Part shown: one piece after another, positions 33,788 through 41,931 of the stretch
How positions within the stretch are numbered: position 1 is the stretch's first letter
How the letters are laid out: every line of letters begins with the position of its first letter
Source: UBA8687 sp964564655
GTDB lineage: Bacteria > Nitrospinota > Nitrospinia > Nitrospinales > VA-1
Direction of reading: 5' to 3'
Assembly: GCA_964564655.1 (NCBI GenBank)
Contig: CAZMBO010000007.1
Coordinates: 1 to 46,422, forward strand
DNA length: 46,422 bases
Notes under the pieces: generated by a model
Told to the model about the DNA's origin: nothing
The model's database searches: none
What the model saw: the letters and a program-made list of their open reading frames with translations, nothing else
Position numbers and translations under genes: made by a program

Positions 33788-35032
33788 ATGAATAAACAAG
33801 TTGAACTTAAAGATAGAAAAGTCATAGCTTCGAAGCATGTAAAGCTAGGTCAAAAAAACCAGAAAGGCCAGACCTACACGGATGTAAACGATATTTTTTA
33901 TAAGGCAAAACAAACACCTAGCTTCCTGACAGGGAGTGAAGTGATTCGTGCCGCCATCAAGATTGCCAGCGTAGGAACTTCGGTTGCCTATCCAATTACA
34001 CCCCAGAGTGAAGCGGCGGCTTTGATTGGTGAGCTTTTTGCTGAGGGTTATTTGGATGAGTATTTCCGTGGCGAGAGTGAGTTTGCGGTTATGGGTCAAT
34101 GCGCTGGGGCTGCCTTTGGAGGCCACCGGGTATTCACTACGACCGCGGGTCCTGGAACTTTGAGGGCTATGGAAAACTTTCCTATGTGGGCAGGTGCCAG
34201 ATTGCCGATCCAGGTTTGTGTGACTTGCCGGGGCATTAATTCTCCCCTAAGTATTCAACCGGATACTTTGGAAATGCATTATCTGCTTGAGACGGGAATG
34301 CTGGTTTGGCACGCAGAAACAGCCCAGGATTTATTTGATTTTATTTTGAAGGGTTTCATTGTCGCGGAACAGCCAGATGTGCATGTCCCGATTGCGGTAT
34401 GTTGTGACGGCTTCTTCGTGACTCATACCAAAGACACGGTTGAGCTTCCACCGGATGATATATGCCTGACCCCTTATGATCCATACAGAAATCCACAACC
34501 TGTTATGGATATGGAAACTGCACCGATCCGTATGATGCGTGACCCGTTTGTTATGAAATCCAATTACATCAGTTATGCCACCCATGCTTCCTGGCAGCAA
34601 GAAATCAAGGCGGCGGTTGAGCGTTCCCGCAAGCATACCATTCCGCTGTTGGATGGTTTGATTGATGAACATGACACCGATCGGGAAATCTTGATTGTGG
34701 GATCCGGAACGGCTGTTTCTCAGAGCCGCGAAGCCATCCGTCTGCTTGAAGAGGAAGGCATCAAGGTGGGACTGGTTAAAATCAAAACAATTCGTCCGTT
34801 CCCATTTGAGGAAGTTCGACAGGCGACCAAAAATGCGAAGCATATTATTGTTCCTGAGTTTAATGTTGGCGGATGGCTGGCCCGAGAAATCAAAGCCAAT
34901 ATCCCTGATAACGAAAGAGTTTATGTCGGGCCGCATGTTGCCGGTGGTATGACCATGCCTTCTGAAGTGATTGTAGAAGAAATTAAAAAACATTTGGGTA
35001 TGGAAACCGCAACTGCAGTGAGCCTTGGCTAA
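33788..35032 (+). CDS. korA: 2-oxoacid:ferredoxin oxidoreductase alpha subunit
   Basis: The protein has 414 residues. The pyrimidine-binding domain of the thiamine-diphosphate fold opens at FLTGSEVIRAAIKIASVG and continues with SVAYPITPQSEAA, FRGESEFAVMGQCAGAAF and TTTAGPGTLRAMENF. The C-terminal domain II has ILIVGSGTAVSQSREA and IKTIRPFP. The enzyme reductively carboxylates succinyl-CoA or acetyl-CoA with reduced ferredoxin in the reverse TCA cycle. Sequence alone does not tell me whether it is 2-oxoglutarate or pyruvate, since both enzymes have this arrangement. GGGAG lies 9 bases before the ATG. Confidence 0.9.
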   Translation: MNKQVELKDRKVIASKHVKLGQKNQKGQTYTDVNDIFYKAKQTPSFLTGSEVIRAAIKIASVGTSVAYPITPQSEAAALIGELFAEGYLDEYFRGESEFAVMGQCAGAAFGGHRVFTTTAGPGTLRAMENFPMWAGARLPIQVCVTCRGINSPLSIQPDTLEMHYLLETGMLVWHAETAQDLFDFILKGFIVAEQPDVHVPIAVCCDGFFVTHTKDTVELPPDDICLTPYDPYRNPQPVMDMETAPIRMMRDPFVMKSNYISYATHASWQQEIKAAVERSRKHTIPLLDGLIDEHDTDREILIVGSGTAVSQSREAIRLLEEEGIKVGLVKIKTIRPFPFEEVRQATKNAKHIIVPEFNVGGWLAREIKANIPDNERVYVGPHVAGGMTMPSEVIVEEIKKHLGMETATAVSLG

Positions 35033-35095
35033 TATAAGGAAAATTAATTAAGTCATCTTTCCCAGTATGGGAATTAATTTATTAAAGGGGAATTT

Positions 35096-36004
35096 ATGAG
35101 TAAGGAAAAGATCGTTTTATGTGAAGATCTGGCTGATATTATGCCACCGGAATACCAGGAGTTGGTTAAAGCGGCCACCTTTGGTGATCAGGACCGCGGC
35201 TGGAAGGACATTGGTTCTTCTAAAGAATTGATAGAGCAGCATTCTTTATGTGCGGGTTGTCCTGAGTCCATTGCTTTCCGCTATATTCTGGCCAGCCTGC
35301 CGGCTCCGGAAGATACGGTGTTTGTGGGTTCCACGGGTTGTACCAGTTTGGTTTTTCCGCATGTTGCGATTCATAACATCCACTCTTTGTTTGGCAATCA
35401 GAATGCGATCGCATCGGGTTTAAAGCGGACCTTGAAGGCTCGGTTCCCAGATGTTGAAAAGGATGTAGTGGTTCTGGCGGGTGACGGTGCTACGGTTGAT
35501 ATAGGCTTGGATATGACCATGCAATCCTGGTTCCGTCAGGAAAAATTCACTACCATTTGTTTTGACAATGAGCTCTATGCAAATACCGGTGGTCAGGAAA
35601 GTGGTTTGATGCAGAAGGGCTTTGTTGCCAAAATGGCTCCTAAAGGTAAGAACTTTGAAAAAGTTCGTCTACCGGAAATTGCCCGCGAAGCCGGTTGTGC
35701 TTATGTAGCCCTTTTAACTGTTAGTAAGCCAAATCGAGTGGAGCAAGCTATCAAAAACGCTATTTATGTCGCGCGTGAAGTAGGCCCCACATTTGTTCAA
35801 CTTTATACCCCGTGTATTCTTGAGATCGGTAAACAGAGCATGGAAGGTTTGGATGAGATGAAAGATTCCGAATCCATTGGTGGTCGGTTCGTCCAGAAAG
35901 AATACATTACCGATGAAGCCCAGAAGTTACTGGATTCAATCAAAGAAGAAACCAAAGCTAGAAAAAAAGCGGCAAAAGAAGCTAAAAAGCTGGCAAACGC
36001 ATAA
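35096..36004 (+). CDS. korB: 2-oxoacid:ferredoxin oxidoreductase beta subunit
   Basis: The protein has 302 residues and carries the thiamine-diphosphate pyrophosphate-binding domain. HSLCAGCPESIAFR and VGSTGCTSL supply Cys for the proximal [4Fe-4S] cluster. VVLAGDGATVDIG followed by NELYANTGGQ is the diphosphate/Mg motif (GDG...N). The Lys/Ala-rich C-terminal tail (KARKKAAKEAKKLA) is unusual for the family. It lies between the alpha and gamma genes, 21 bases before the latter. Confidence 0.92.
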   Translation: MSKEKIVLCEDLADIMPPEYQELVKAATFGDQDRGWKDIGSSKELIEQHSLCAGCPESIAFRYILASLPAPEDTVFVGSTGCTSLVFPHVAIHNIHSLFGNQNAIASGLKRTLKARFPDVEKDVVVLAGDGATVDIGLDMTMQSWFRQEKFTTICFDNELYANTGGQESGLMQKGFVAKMAPKGKNFEKVRLPEIAREAGCAYVALLTVSKPNRVEQAIKNAIYVAREVGPTFVQLYTPCILEIGKQSMEGLDEMKDSESIGGRFVQKEYITDEAQKLLDSIKEETKARKKAAKEAKKLANA

Positions 36005-36025
36005 AGAAATAGGAGTAGAAAAACT

Positions 36026-36709
36026 ATGAGCAGGATGAATATCCGAATTTCCGGTTTGGGAGGTCAGGGAGCAGTAACGGCTGCGCATCTTTTGGCTATG
36101 GCTGCAAATAAGGATGGGAAATATTCTATCTCAAATCCTTTTTTCGGTGCTGAAAAGCGAATGGCTCCTGCAGAAAGTTATGCCAGGATTGGGTCGGAAC
36201 GTATTTATGACCGAGGTGAATTGGTTTACCCAGACGTTATTATGGTGTTCCATCCTCAGGTTATCACTATGCAAAAGAGCTATACCGCACCGTTTTACTC
36301 GGGTATCAAAGAAAACGGATTAGTCATTATCAATACGAGTGATGACTTGTTGTCTGACGAGGACCACAAGCGTTTAGAAGATATTAATGTTGCTGTACTT
36401 AATCACGATGCCACTAAACTGGCTCTGGAAATCGGGAAAACCGAGCTTTCAACTAATATGGCGATGATTGGTGCCTGTGCCGGGGTGACAAAGGTTGTTA
36501 GTCTGGAGGCCTTGGATGGTGCCTTGCAGGACCGTTTTGGGAAAAGATACGTCGCATCAGGGGGTACCGCTACACTTGATGAAGCGATTAAAAAGAAATA
36601 TGCCAAGAAAGAAATGCTCCTCAAGGCTAATATGGATTGCATTACCGAGTCCTTTAAAATGTCTTCTGAGTGGGCCGAAAAGCAGGATTTGAATTTGGTA
36701 GCTGTTTAA
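36026..36709 (+). CDS. korG: 2-oxoacid:ferredoxin oxidoreductase gamma subunit
   Basis: The protein has 227 residues with the gamma-family opening MNIRISGLGGQGAVTAAHLLAMAA and the conserved FFGAEKRMAPAESYARI and TELSTNMAMIGACAGV-type stretches. This domain binds CoA and forms part of the interface with the alpha subunit. AGGAG lies before its ATG and it follows korB by 21 bases. Confidence 0.92.
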   Translation: MSRMNIRISGLGGQGAVTAAHLLAMAANKDGKYSISNPFFGAEKRMAPAESYARIGSERIYDRGELVYPDVIMVFHPQVITMQKSYTAPFYSGIKENGLVIINTSDDLLSDEDHKRLEDINVAVLNHDATKLALEIGKTELSTNMAMIGACAGVTKVVSLEALDGALQDRFGKRYVASGGTATLDEAIKKKYAKKEMLLKANMDCITESFKMSSEWAEKQDLNLVAV

Positions 36710-36777
36710 GGATGGGTGGGATGCAATCCGTCGGATATGTGTTTTAACCTTTTTTATATTATGAGGGGAGTTTTTGA

Positions 36778-37059
36778 GTGTACAACATAGCTTGGGTAGA
36801 TAATGATAAATGTATCGCGGAAAAAGGTTGCCGGCTGTGCATCATGTATTGTCCTGAGGCGGACTGTATTATGCTGGATGAGTCTACGACAAAGGCCATA
36901 GTGGTTGAACCCCGTTGTAAGGGTTGTGATTTATGCAAAGTGGTATGCAGTACTCATAATGCTATTACCATGTTTCCTGTGGACCCGACTACGGGTAAGG
37001 TTATTAAGGGTGGCAAGGAAGCTGAATCGGCTGCATTGGGACAGGCTTATTCTGGTTAA
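36778..37059 (+). CDS. korD: 2-oxoacid:ferredoxin oxidoreductase delta (ferredoxin) subunit
   Basis: The protein has 93 residues with two [4Fe-4S] clusters. The first uses C12, C18, C21, C25 (with one longer spacing, CIAEKGCRLCIMYC) and the second C47, C50, C53, C57 (CKGCDLCKVVC). It passes electrons between ferredoxin and the beta subunit. The start is GTG with GGGGAG 7 bases upstream. An additional Cys (C30) follows the first motif. It is the last gene of the operon, followed by a strong terminator. Confidence 0.92.
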   Translation: MYNIAWVDNDKCIAEKGCRLCIMYCPEADCIMLDESTTKAIVVEPRCKGCDLCKVVCSTHNAITMFPVDPTTGKVIKGGKEAESAALGQAYSG

Positions 37060-37077
37060 TTTATTTTAAAGATTTCC

Positions 37078-37112
37078 AAGCCTATGGCCTTAATGGTCAT
37101 AGGCTTTTTTTT
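37078..37112 (+). terminator. Intrinsic terminator of the Kor operon
   Basis: A 12-bp stem (aagcctatggcc with ggtcataggctt, one G-T pair) has a 5-base loop and ends in eight T. It begins 18 bases after the korD stop. It is a textbook plus-strand terminator. Confidence 0.92.
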
Positions 37113-37215
37113 GGCCGTAAGCGGGTGAATTATTTAGAACCTTGGTTTATTTCCTTCATCTAATTTGCGAGCGGTCCTGTTTTAAACGCAACAAATTCTG
37201 CAAAGGAACTTATGA

Positions 37216-37977
37216 ATGGTTGATACGTTTCAGAAAGAGGTGCAGTGCACTCTTTGTCCCGATACTTTTGAGCCATTGATTGAACCAGAAGAAGATAAAA
37301 GTGCCTACCCCATTTATTGTTCGAGTTGTTCCAACTACGTCCACGTGTCACGGGCTAACCCTGTTAGGGTTGCATTTCGTGAAGTTTTAGGTTTTAAAAA
37401 AGAGGCTCTAGCACTTGCTTTTCAAAGTGTTTTAGCTCCCTGCCATTGTGGAGGTGAATTCAATCACGATTCTGGAAAAAGATGCCCCGATTGTCTTTAT
37501 AAAATTGAAAGAGAGGCTAGAAAAACAGCTAGTGATACGGAGATAGAGTTCAAGTGTCCTTGGAATATAGGGGAACTCAAAAAATTTGAAGCCAAATTTT
37601 TTGAATATATCTTCCAGAAGGTTGAATCGAAAGAGGAGAACCTAAAACAATTGATCGAAAGATTTGAATCGGGTGAAATTGATGCAGAAACCTATATGGA
37701 AGGACTGGAATCGCTTCGATTCAGAGAGTCCACCCAGGTTTCCGTGATCCAGGCCTGGGCCATGATACTTGGTCCTGATTTGGCATTTCGCGCCGCAGAA
37801 GAACATGAGCTTGTTGAAAGATACGGTACTCGAATACTGGTTAGTATTGCAGATGCACTGGAAATCAGCTCAGGGAAAGCGGTTCTCGCAACTCTTACTA
37901 ATGAAATGAAAAACTGGGATGGAACAGTAGAAAGGGAATTGAAAACCTTCATTGCTAAAATTGGTGGCGGATTCTAG
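37216..37977 (+). CDS. Zinc-ribbon protein of unknown function
   Basis: The protein has 253 residues. The N-terminal third carries four CxxC or CxC pairs (C11/C14, C35/C38, C76/C78, C90/C93), which fits two zinc ribbons. The rest is helical, opening with a basic, possibly coiled-coil segment (ELKKFEAKFFEYIFQKVESKEENLKQ is split by Phe/Tyr) and ending with LVERYGTRILVSIADALEIS. AAGGA lies 8 bases before the ATG. It sits just after the Kor terminator in its own transcript. I do not recognise the family. Nucleic-acid or protein binding by the ribbons is only a guess. Confidence 0.7.
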   Translation: MVDTFQKEVQCTLCPDTFEPLIEPEEDKSAYPIYCSSCSNYVHVSRANPVRVAFREVLGFKKEALALAFQSVLAPCHCGGEFNHDSGKRCPDCLYKIEREARKTASDTEIEFKCPWNIGELKKFEAKFFEYIFQKVESKEENLKQLIERFESGEIDAETYMEGLESLRFRESTQVSVIQAWAMILGPDLAFRAAEEHELVERYGTRILVSIADALEISSGKAVLATLTNEMKNWDGTVERELKTFIAKIGGGF

Positions 37978-38039
37978 CCGAGCGCCGAAAATAACACCCC
38001 GCAAAAAATTTCTCCTAGAAATCCTCGCTCTATTTCCTG

Positions 38040-38912
38040 TTAGTTTATATATCGATTTATAACCTGCTGTACTGAAGAAAGATAAGAACCTCCAAAGAGA
38101 TTCAGATGGTTCAATAAGTGGTAAAGGTTGTACAGGTCTCTCCTTTCCTGATATCCGGGATTGATTGGTAAAGCTTCGTGGTAAGCATCGTAAAACCTTT
38201 GGGGTAATCTGCCAAACAATTCTGTCATAGCTATATCTGCTTCACGCAATCCATAGTAGACTGCCGGATCAAAAATGCAGGGATTTCCTTTAGAGTCTGC
38301 GAAATAGTTTCCAGACCAAAGGTCTCCATGCATCAACGCAGGAATCTCACCTGTGATATCTAAAAATTTATTCAGATTATCGCAAAGTGAATCGAGTTTT
38401 TTGTCGGTAGAAGTAGGTAGCAGGCCCGCCTGGCGTGCGAGTTGTCTTTGAAATTCTATTCTGTGCTCGCGGAAAAAAACGATCCCATCTTTTTCCGGAT
38501 CATTTTTCTGCGGTGTGCTGCCAATATAGTTGTCATGATCCAACCCAAATTTGTCCTGACTCAGACGGTGAAGCTCAGCTAAAGCATGGGCGAATCGATC
38601 TGCAGAAATTTTGTCTTCTGTTGAATTTTCCAAGTACTCCATTAAAAGAAAGGTTGGGCGTGGCCCGGATTGAAGGGCAATGGGTTTGGGGATCTTTGGT
38701 CCTTTTTTTGCCTGTGAAAGAAGCCGGAGCCCCTTCACTTCTGCTAAAAAAAAATCGGTTGGGGGATTCGAATTTTGCTTCATGAAAACCCGTTCCCCAT
38801 TTGTTAACTGGAGTACCTGAGTTTGATTGATGCTTCCACCACTTGTCGGGAAAGAGGATTTTACTGTCGCTCCATATATGGGTTCCAGTAATTTATTTAT
38901 TTCATCTTTCAT
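38040..38912 (-). CDS. Fructosamine/ketosamine-3-kinase family protein
   Basis: The protein has 290 residues and belongs to the FN3K family. It phosphorylates C3 of ketosamine (Amadori) adducts on proteins or small molecules, making them unstable so the amine is freed. FMKQNSNPP gives the nucleotide Lys, LMEYLEN the hinge, and HGDLWSGN the catalytic loop, followed by IFDPAVYYG with the metal-binding Asp. I chose the ATG at 38912 over an in-frame upstream one at 38954 because it overlaps the stop of the phosphatase gene (ATGA), a sign of translational coupling. Bacterial members may act on ribulosamines or erythrulosamines rather than fructosamines. Confidence 0.9.
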   Translation of the reverse strand: MKDEINKLLEPIYGATVKSSFPTSGGSINQTQVLQLTNGERVFMKQNSNPPTDFFLAEVKGLRLLSQAKKGPKIPKPIALQSGPRPTFLLMEYLENSTEDKISADRFAHALAELHRLSQDKFGLDHDNYIGSTPQKNDPEKDGIVFFREHRIEFQRQLARQAGLLPTSTDKKLDSLCDNLNKFLDITGEIPALMHGDLWSGNYFADSKGNPCIFDPAVYYGLREADIAMTELFGRLPQRFYDAYHEALPINPGYQERRDLYNLYHLLNHLNLFGGSYLSSVQQVINRYIN

Positions 38913-39397
38913 GGTTGGAGCATTGTTTTTAAACGCTCCAGAATTTTTGGGCAAGCTCTTTCAACCATTTCAAAAACAAGCTCGAAACCTCTATCTCCTC
39001 CATAATAAGGATCAGGGACTTCCAAGTTGCCTTTGTTTTCCGGATCAAAAGATCGAAACAAAAAAAGCTTATCCTGGGTATCTGCTAATGGTCGCATCGC
39101 TTTTAGGGTTTCGAGGTTGCTATGATCCATAGCCAAAACCATATCCATTTGTTTAAAATCGTTTGCTTGAAAATGACGTGCCCGACTATCGAGAGTCACC
39201 CCGTGTTTTTGTGCAGTTTTCTGCATTCTATTGTCTGGTGGTTCGCCAATATGCCATCCGCTAACGCCTGCAGAACTGATAAAAATAGTTTTTTCAAGCC
39301 CTTCTTGTTTTACAAGCGATTCCATTACTCCCTGTGCCAACGGGGAACGACAAATATTTCCATGACATACAAAGCAAACGTTTAATGTTTTGTTCAT
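38909..39397 (-). CDS. Low-molecular-weight protein-tyrosine-phosphatase family enzyme
   Basis: The protein has 162 residues. The catalytic CX5R loop is CHGNICRS (C11, R17), and the general acid Asp lies in EVPDPYYGG, both typical of the LMW-PTP family. Members dephosphorylate phosphotyrosine or small phosphosugars. The mammalian LMW-PTP-A is also reported as a protein-ribulosamine 5-phosphatase. Being translationally coupled to an FN3K-type kinase, this one may remove the 5-phosphate from ribulosamine-5-phosphate so the kinase can act at C3. The alternative is ordinary tyrosine-phosphate signalling, which the sequence does not exclude. Confidence 0.9.
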   Translation of the reverse strand: MNKTLNVCFVCHGNICRSPLAQGVMESLVKQEGLEKTIFISSAGVSGWHIGEPPDNRMQKTAQKHGVTLDSRARHFQANDFKQMDMVLAMDHSNLETLKAMRPLADTQDKLFLFRSFDPENKGNLEVPDPYYGGDRGFELVFEMVERACPKILERLKTMLQP

Positions 39398-39400
39398 TTA

Positions 39401-39429
39401 TTGATTTACTAGAATTTTGCGTTTAATAT
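39401..39429 (+). promoter_or_regulatory. Possible promoter of purB-purC
   Basis: TTGATT (39401-39406) and TAATAT (39424-39429) are 17 bases apart, each matching the consensus at four of six positions. It lies about 80 bases before purB in the divergent region. No purine riboswitch pattern is seen. Confidence 0.35.
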
Positions 39430-39509
39430 ATGCGAGCATTTATATCATATTAATTCATGAAATTTCCTTTCGTCTTTTCTGAATTATTTCTTTTTAGGGG
39501 TATTTTATT

Positions 39510-40805
39510 TTGATTCCACGCTACACACTTCCTGAAATGGCTTCCATCTGGGAGCCGAAAAACAAATTTAAAATTTGGTTAAAAGTTGAGATTCTAGCGT
39601 GTGAAGCGTTGGCAAAACGTGGAGAAATACCTAAAACGGCTTTGAAAGATATTCAGGAGAAATCTGATTTCAGAGTAGAACGTATTGATGAAATTGAAAG
39701 AGAAGTCAAACATGATGTAATAGCTTTTCTCACATGCGTGGCAGAATATGTGGGGAACTCGGCTCGCTATATGCACTTAGGGATGACATCTTCGGATGTG
39801 CTGGATACGGCCTTAGCAGTTCAGTTGAAGCAAGCTTCCACCCTTATTTTGAAGGAATTAAAAGCTTTTCAAGGTGCACTGAAAACCCAGGCCTTAAGGC
39901 ATAAGATGACCCCGACGATGGGGCGTTCTCATGGAATTCATGCTGAGCCTCTTACTTTTGGGTTAAAGGTAGCAAATTGGTATGAAGAGGTGGGGCGTAA
40001 TATTGAACGGGTTAAGCGCGCTCGGCAAAGCATTTCTTACGGTCAGATTTCAGGTGCGGTGGGGACATTTGCCTGTATACACCCCGAGGTGGAGGAGTAT
40101 GTATGCTCCAAGCTAGGACTGAAACCGGCACCGGTTTCAACTCAAATTATTCAACGAGACCGGCACGCAGAATTTTTCAGTACATTAGCAATTGTTGCAG
40201 GAACAATAGATAAAATTGCAACAGAAATTCGCCACCTTCAAAGAACAGAGGTTCTCGAAGTGGAAGAATTTTTTTCAAGTGGGCAAAAGGGGTCTTCCGC
40301 GATGCCTCATAAAAGAAATCCCGTAGTGTCGGAACAAATGTGTGGATTGGCGCGAATAGTTCGGTCGAATGCTTTTGCAGCTCTGGAAAACATGCCTCTC
40401 TGGCACGAAAGGGATATCAGCCATTCTTCGGTGGAGCGGGTAATTGGACCAGACAGTACAATTCTCATTCATTATATGCTAAGAAAAATGACGAGCATGA
40501 TGGAACGTTTGATTGTTTATCCAGAAAACATGATGCGTAATTTGGAAAAGACAGAGGGATTGATCTTTTCTCAAAGTGTGTTGTTGGCATTGGTAGATAA
40601 AGGAATCACCCGTGAGGAAGCATACAAGCTGGTGCAAAAGAATGCGATGCAATCCTGGACCAAAGGCAAGGACTTTTTAACCCTTCTTAAAAAGGATAAA
40701 AAAATTGGTGCATTGTTGAAAAAAAATGAAATTGAAAAGATTTTTAATTTGAAAGCTCAATTTAAAAATGTGGACATAATTTTTAAACGGATATTTAAAC
40801 AATAA
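39510..40805 (+). CDS. purB: Adenylosuccinate lyase
   Basis: The protein has 431 residues, the bacterial short-type length. It cleaves SAICAR to AICAR and adenylosuccinate to AMP in purine synthesis. IPRYTLPEMASIWEP is the standard N-terminus, which supports the TTG start. LGMTSSDVLDTALAVQ and MGRSHGIHAEPLTFG (catalytic His) and the family signature GSSAMPHKRNP (catalytic Ser and flexible loop) are all present. purC follows 10 bases later. Confidence 0.95.
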   Translation: MIPRYTLPEMASIWEPKNKFKIWLKVEILACEALAKRGEIPKTALKDIQEKSDFRVERIDEIEREVKHDVIAFLTCVAEYVGNSARYMHLGMTSSDVLDTALAVQLKQASTLILKELKAFQGALKTQALRHKMTPTMGRSHGIHAEPLTFGLKVANWYEEVGRNIERVKRARQSISYGQISGAVGTFACIHPEVEEYVCSKLGLKPAPVSTQIIQRDRHAEFFSTLAIVAGTIDKIATEIRHLQRTEVLEVEEFFSSGQKGSSAMPHKRNPVVSEQMCGLARIVRSNAFAALENMPLWHERDISHSSVERVIGPDSTILIHYMLRKMTSMMERLIVYPENMMRNLEKTEGLIFSQSVLLALVDKGITREEAYKLVQKNAMQSWTKGKDFLTLLKKDKKIGALLKKNEIEKIFNLKAQFKNVDIIFKRIFKQ

Positions 40806-40815
40806 AGAGATCATT

Positions 40816-41526
40816 ATGGAAAAATTAGAACGACTTTACGAAGGTAAGGCAAAAATTTTACACAAAACCTCTGACCCGGATTTGTTGATTCAGTATTTTA
40901 AAGATGATGCATCCGCATTTGATGGGAAAAAAAAGGGAACGATCGTCGACAAAGGGGTAATGAATAACCATATGTCCAGCCGCATATTTGAGTATTTAGA
41001 AGAAAATGGGGTAAAAACTCACTTTGTAAAAACCCTGAATGATCGAGAAATGTTGGTAAAAAATTTGGAGATCATACCTGTAGAAGTGGTGCTGAGAAAC
41101 GTTGCCGCAGGCAGCTTGTGCAAGCGGTTGGGCATTGAAGAAGGAAGGGTTTTTGAGGAACAACCCATTCTAGAATTCTTTTATAAGAGCGATCCGTTGG
41201 GCGACCCCATGATCAACGAATGCCATGTCGATATTTTTGGTTGGGCCACTAAAGAAGAGGTAGAGATTTTGAAGTCGGAAGGAATCAAAATCAATAAGCT
41301 GATGGTGGAATTTTTTAAAGAACGAAAAATACGACTGGTCGATTTTAAGGTGGAGTTCGGCCGGCATAAGGGGGAGGTGCTCTTAGGCGATGAAATAAGC
41401 CCGGATGGGTGTCGGCTATGGGACTGGGAAACCAACGAAAAAATGGACAAGGACCGATTTCGCTTTAACTTGGGAAGTGTTGAAGAAAAATATCAGGAAG
41501 TATACGATCTGATCTGCGCTCCCTAA
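40816..41526 (+). CDS. purC: SAICAR synthase
   Basis: The protein has 236 residues, normal length. It joins CAIR and aspartate with ATP to form SAICAR, the substrate of PurB, so the pair forms consecutive steps. LYEGKAKILHKT at the N-terminus binds ATP, VVLRNVAAGSLCKR and DPMINECHVDIFGWA follow, and DEISPDGCRLWD carries family Asp residues. It is co-transcribed with purB. Confidence 0.95.
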   Translation: MEKLERLYEGKAKILHKTSDPDLLIQYFKDDASAFDGKKKGTIVDKGVMNNHMSSRIFEYLEENGVKTHFVKTLNDREMLVKNLEIIPVEVVLRNVAAGSLCKRLGIEEGRVFEEQPILEFFYKSDPLGDPMINECHVDIFGWATKEEVEILKSEGIKINKLMVEFFKERKIRLVDFKVEFGRHKGEVLLGDEISPDGCRLWDWETNEKMDKDRFRFNLGSVEEKYQEVYDLICAP

Positions 41527-41543
41527 CGGGATAGGAAATATCG

Positions 41544-41657
41544 ATGGATAAAAACGGAAGGCTAATTGTGTCCTACTCTGGAGGGGGCAGACCTATTATG
41601 TTCCTGCGTAGCATTAAAGTTAAGCAAAGTACTATAGCTGAGATGGGTCGCCACTAG
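41544..41657 (+). CDS. Possible 37-residue peptide after purC
   Basis: A small frame starts 18 bases after the purC stop with AGGA 7 bases before its ATG. It encodes a basic, Gly-rich peptide (MDKNGRLIVSYSGGGRPIMF at its start). It overlaps the end of the next minus-strand gene by 4 bases. It is not PurS-like. Real or chance cannot be settled by eye. Confidence 0.3.
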   Translation: MDKNGRLIVSYSGGGRPIMFLRSIKVKQSTIAEMGRH

Positions 41658-41923
41658 ATATCCTTACAAACCATTTTTTCAAGAGGCTGAGCCTGACATT
41701 CAATGGATTCAGTCATGCCGTTTGCTACCGCTCCGCAAGCCGTACTGATACCTGTCATGATAGTATCCTGTTTTTCCATCCCTTTCACTTTTTGGCAGAC
41801 AATTTGATCTTTGTATTTGATACAAATTTCGCACTGGTACTTGTTGCCCGTCCAGAGCAGATCAATAGAAACGCTCGCGACTAAAAGTAAAAAACCTATA
41901 GTTATTAATACTCCTTTATTCAT
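41654..41923 (-). CDS. Small Cys-rich exported or membrane-anchored protein
   Basis: The protein has 89 residues with an N-terminal hydrophobic segment (about 4-24, VLITIGFLLLVASVSIDLLW). A short outer part carries six Cys (CEIC at 31-34, C43, C63, C76, C86), which could form three disulphides in the periplasm. It lies 8 bases after orn, so it is probably expressed with it. I do not recognise it. The Cys spacing does not match a haem c site, since no CxxCH occurs. Confidence 0.65.
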   Translation of the reverse strand: MNKGVLITIGFLLLVASVSIDLLWTGNKYQCEICIKYKDQIVCQKVKGMEKQDTIMTGISTACGAVANGMTESIECQAQPLEKMVCKDI

Positions 41924-41931
41924 TTATTATT

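Noticed and set aside
34331..34993. 220-residue minus-strand frame
   Set aside because: Antisense to korA. Composition (many Arg, Asn, His) is that of a shadow frame.
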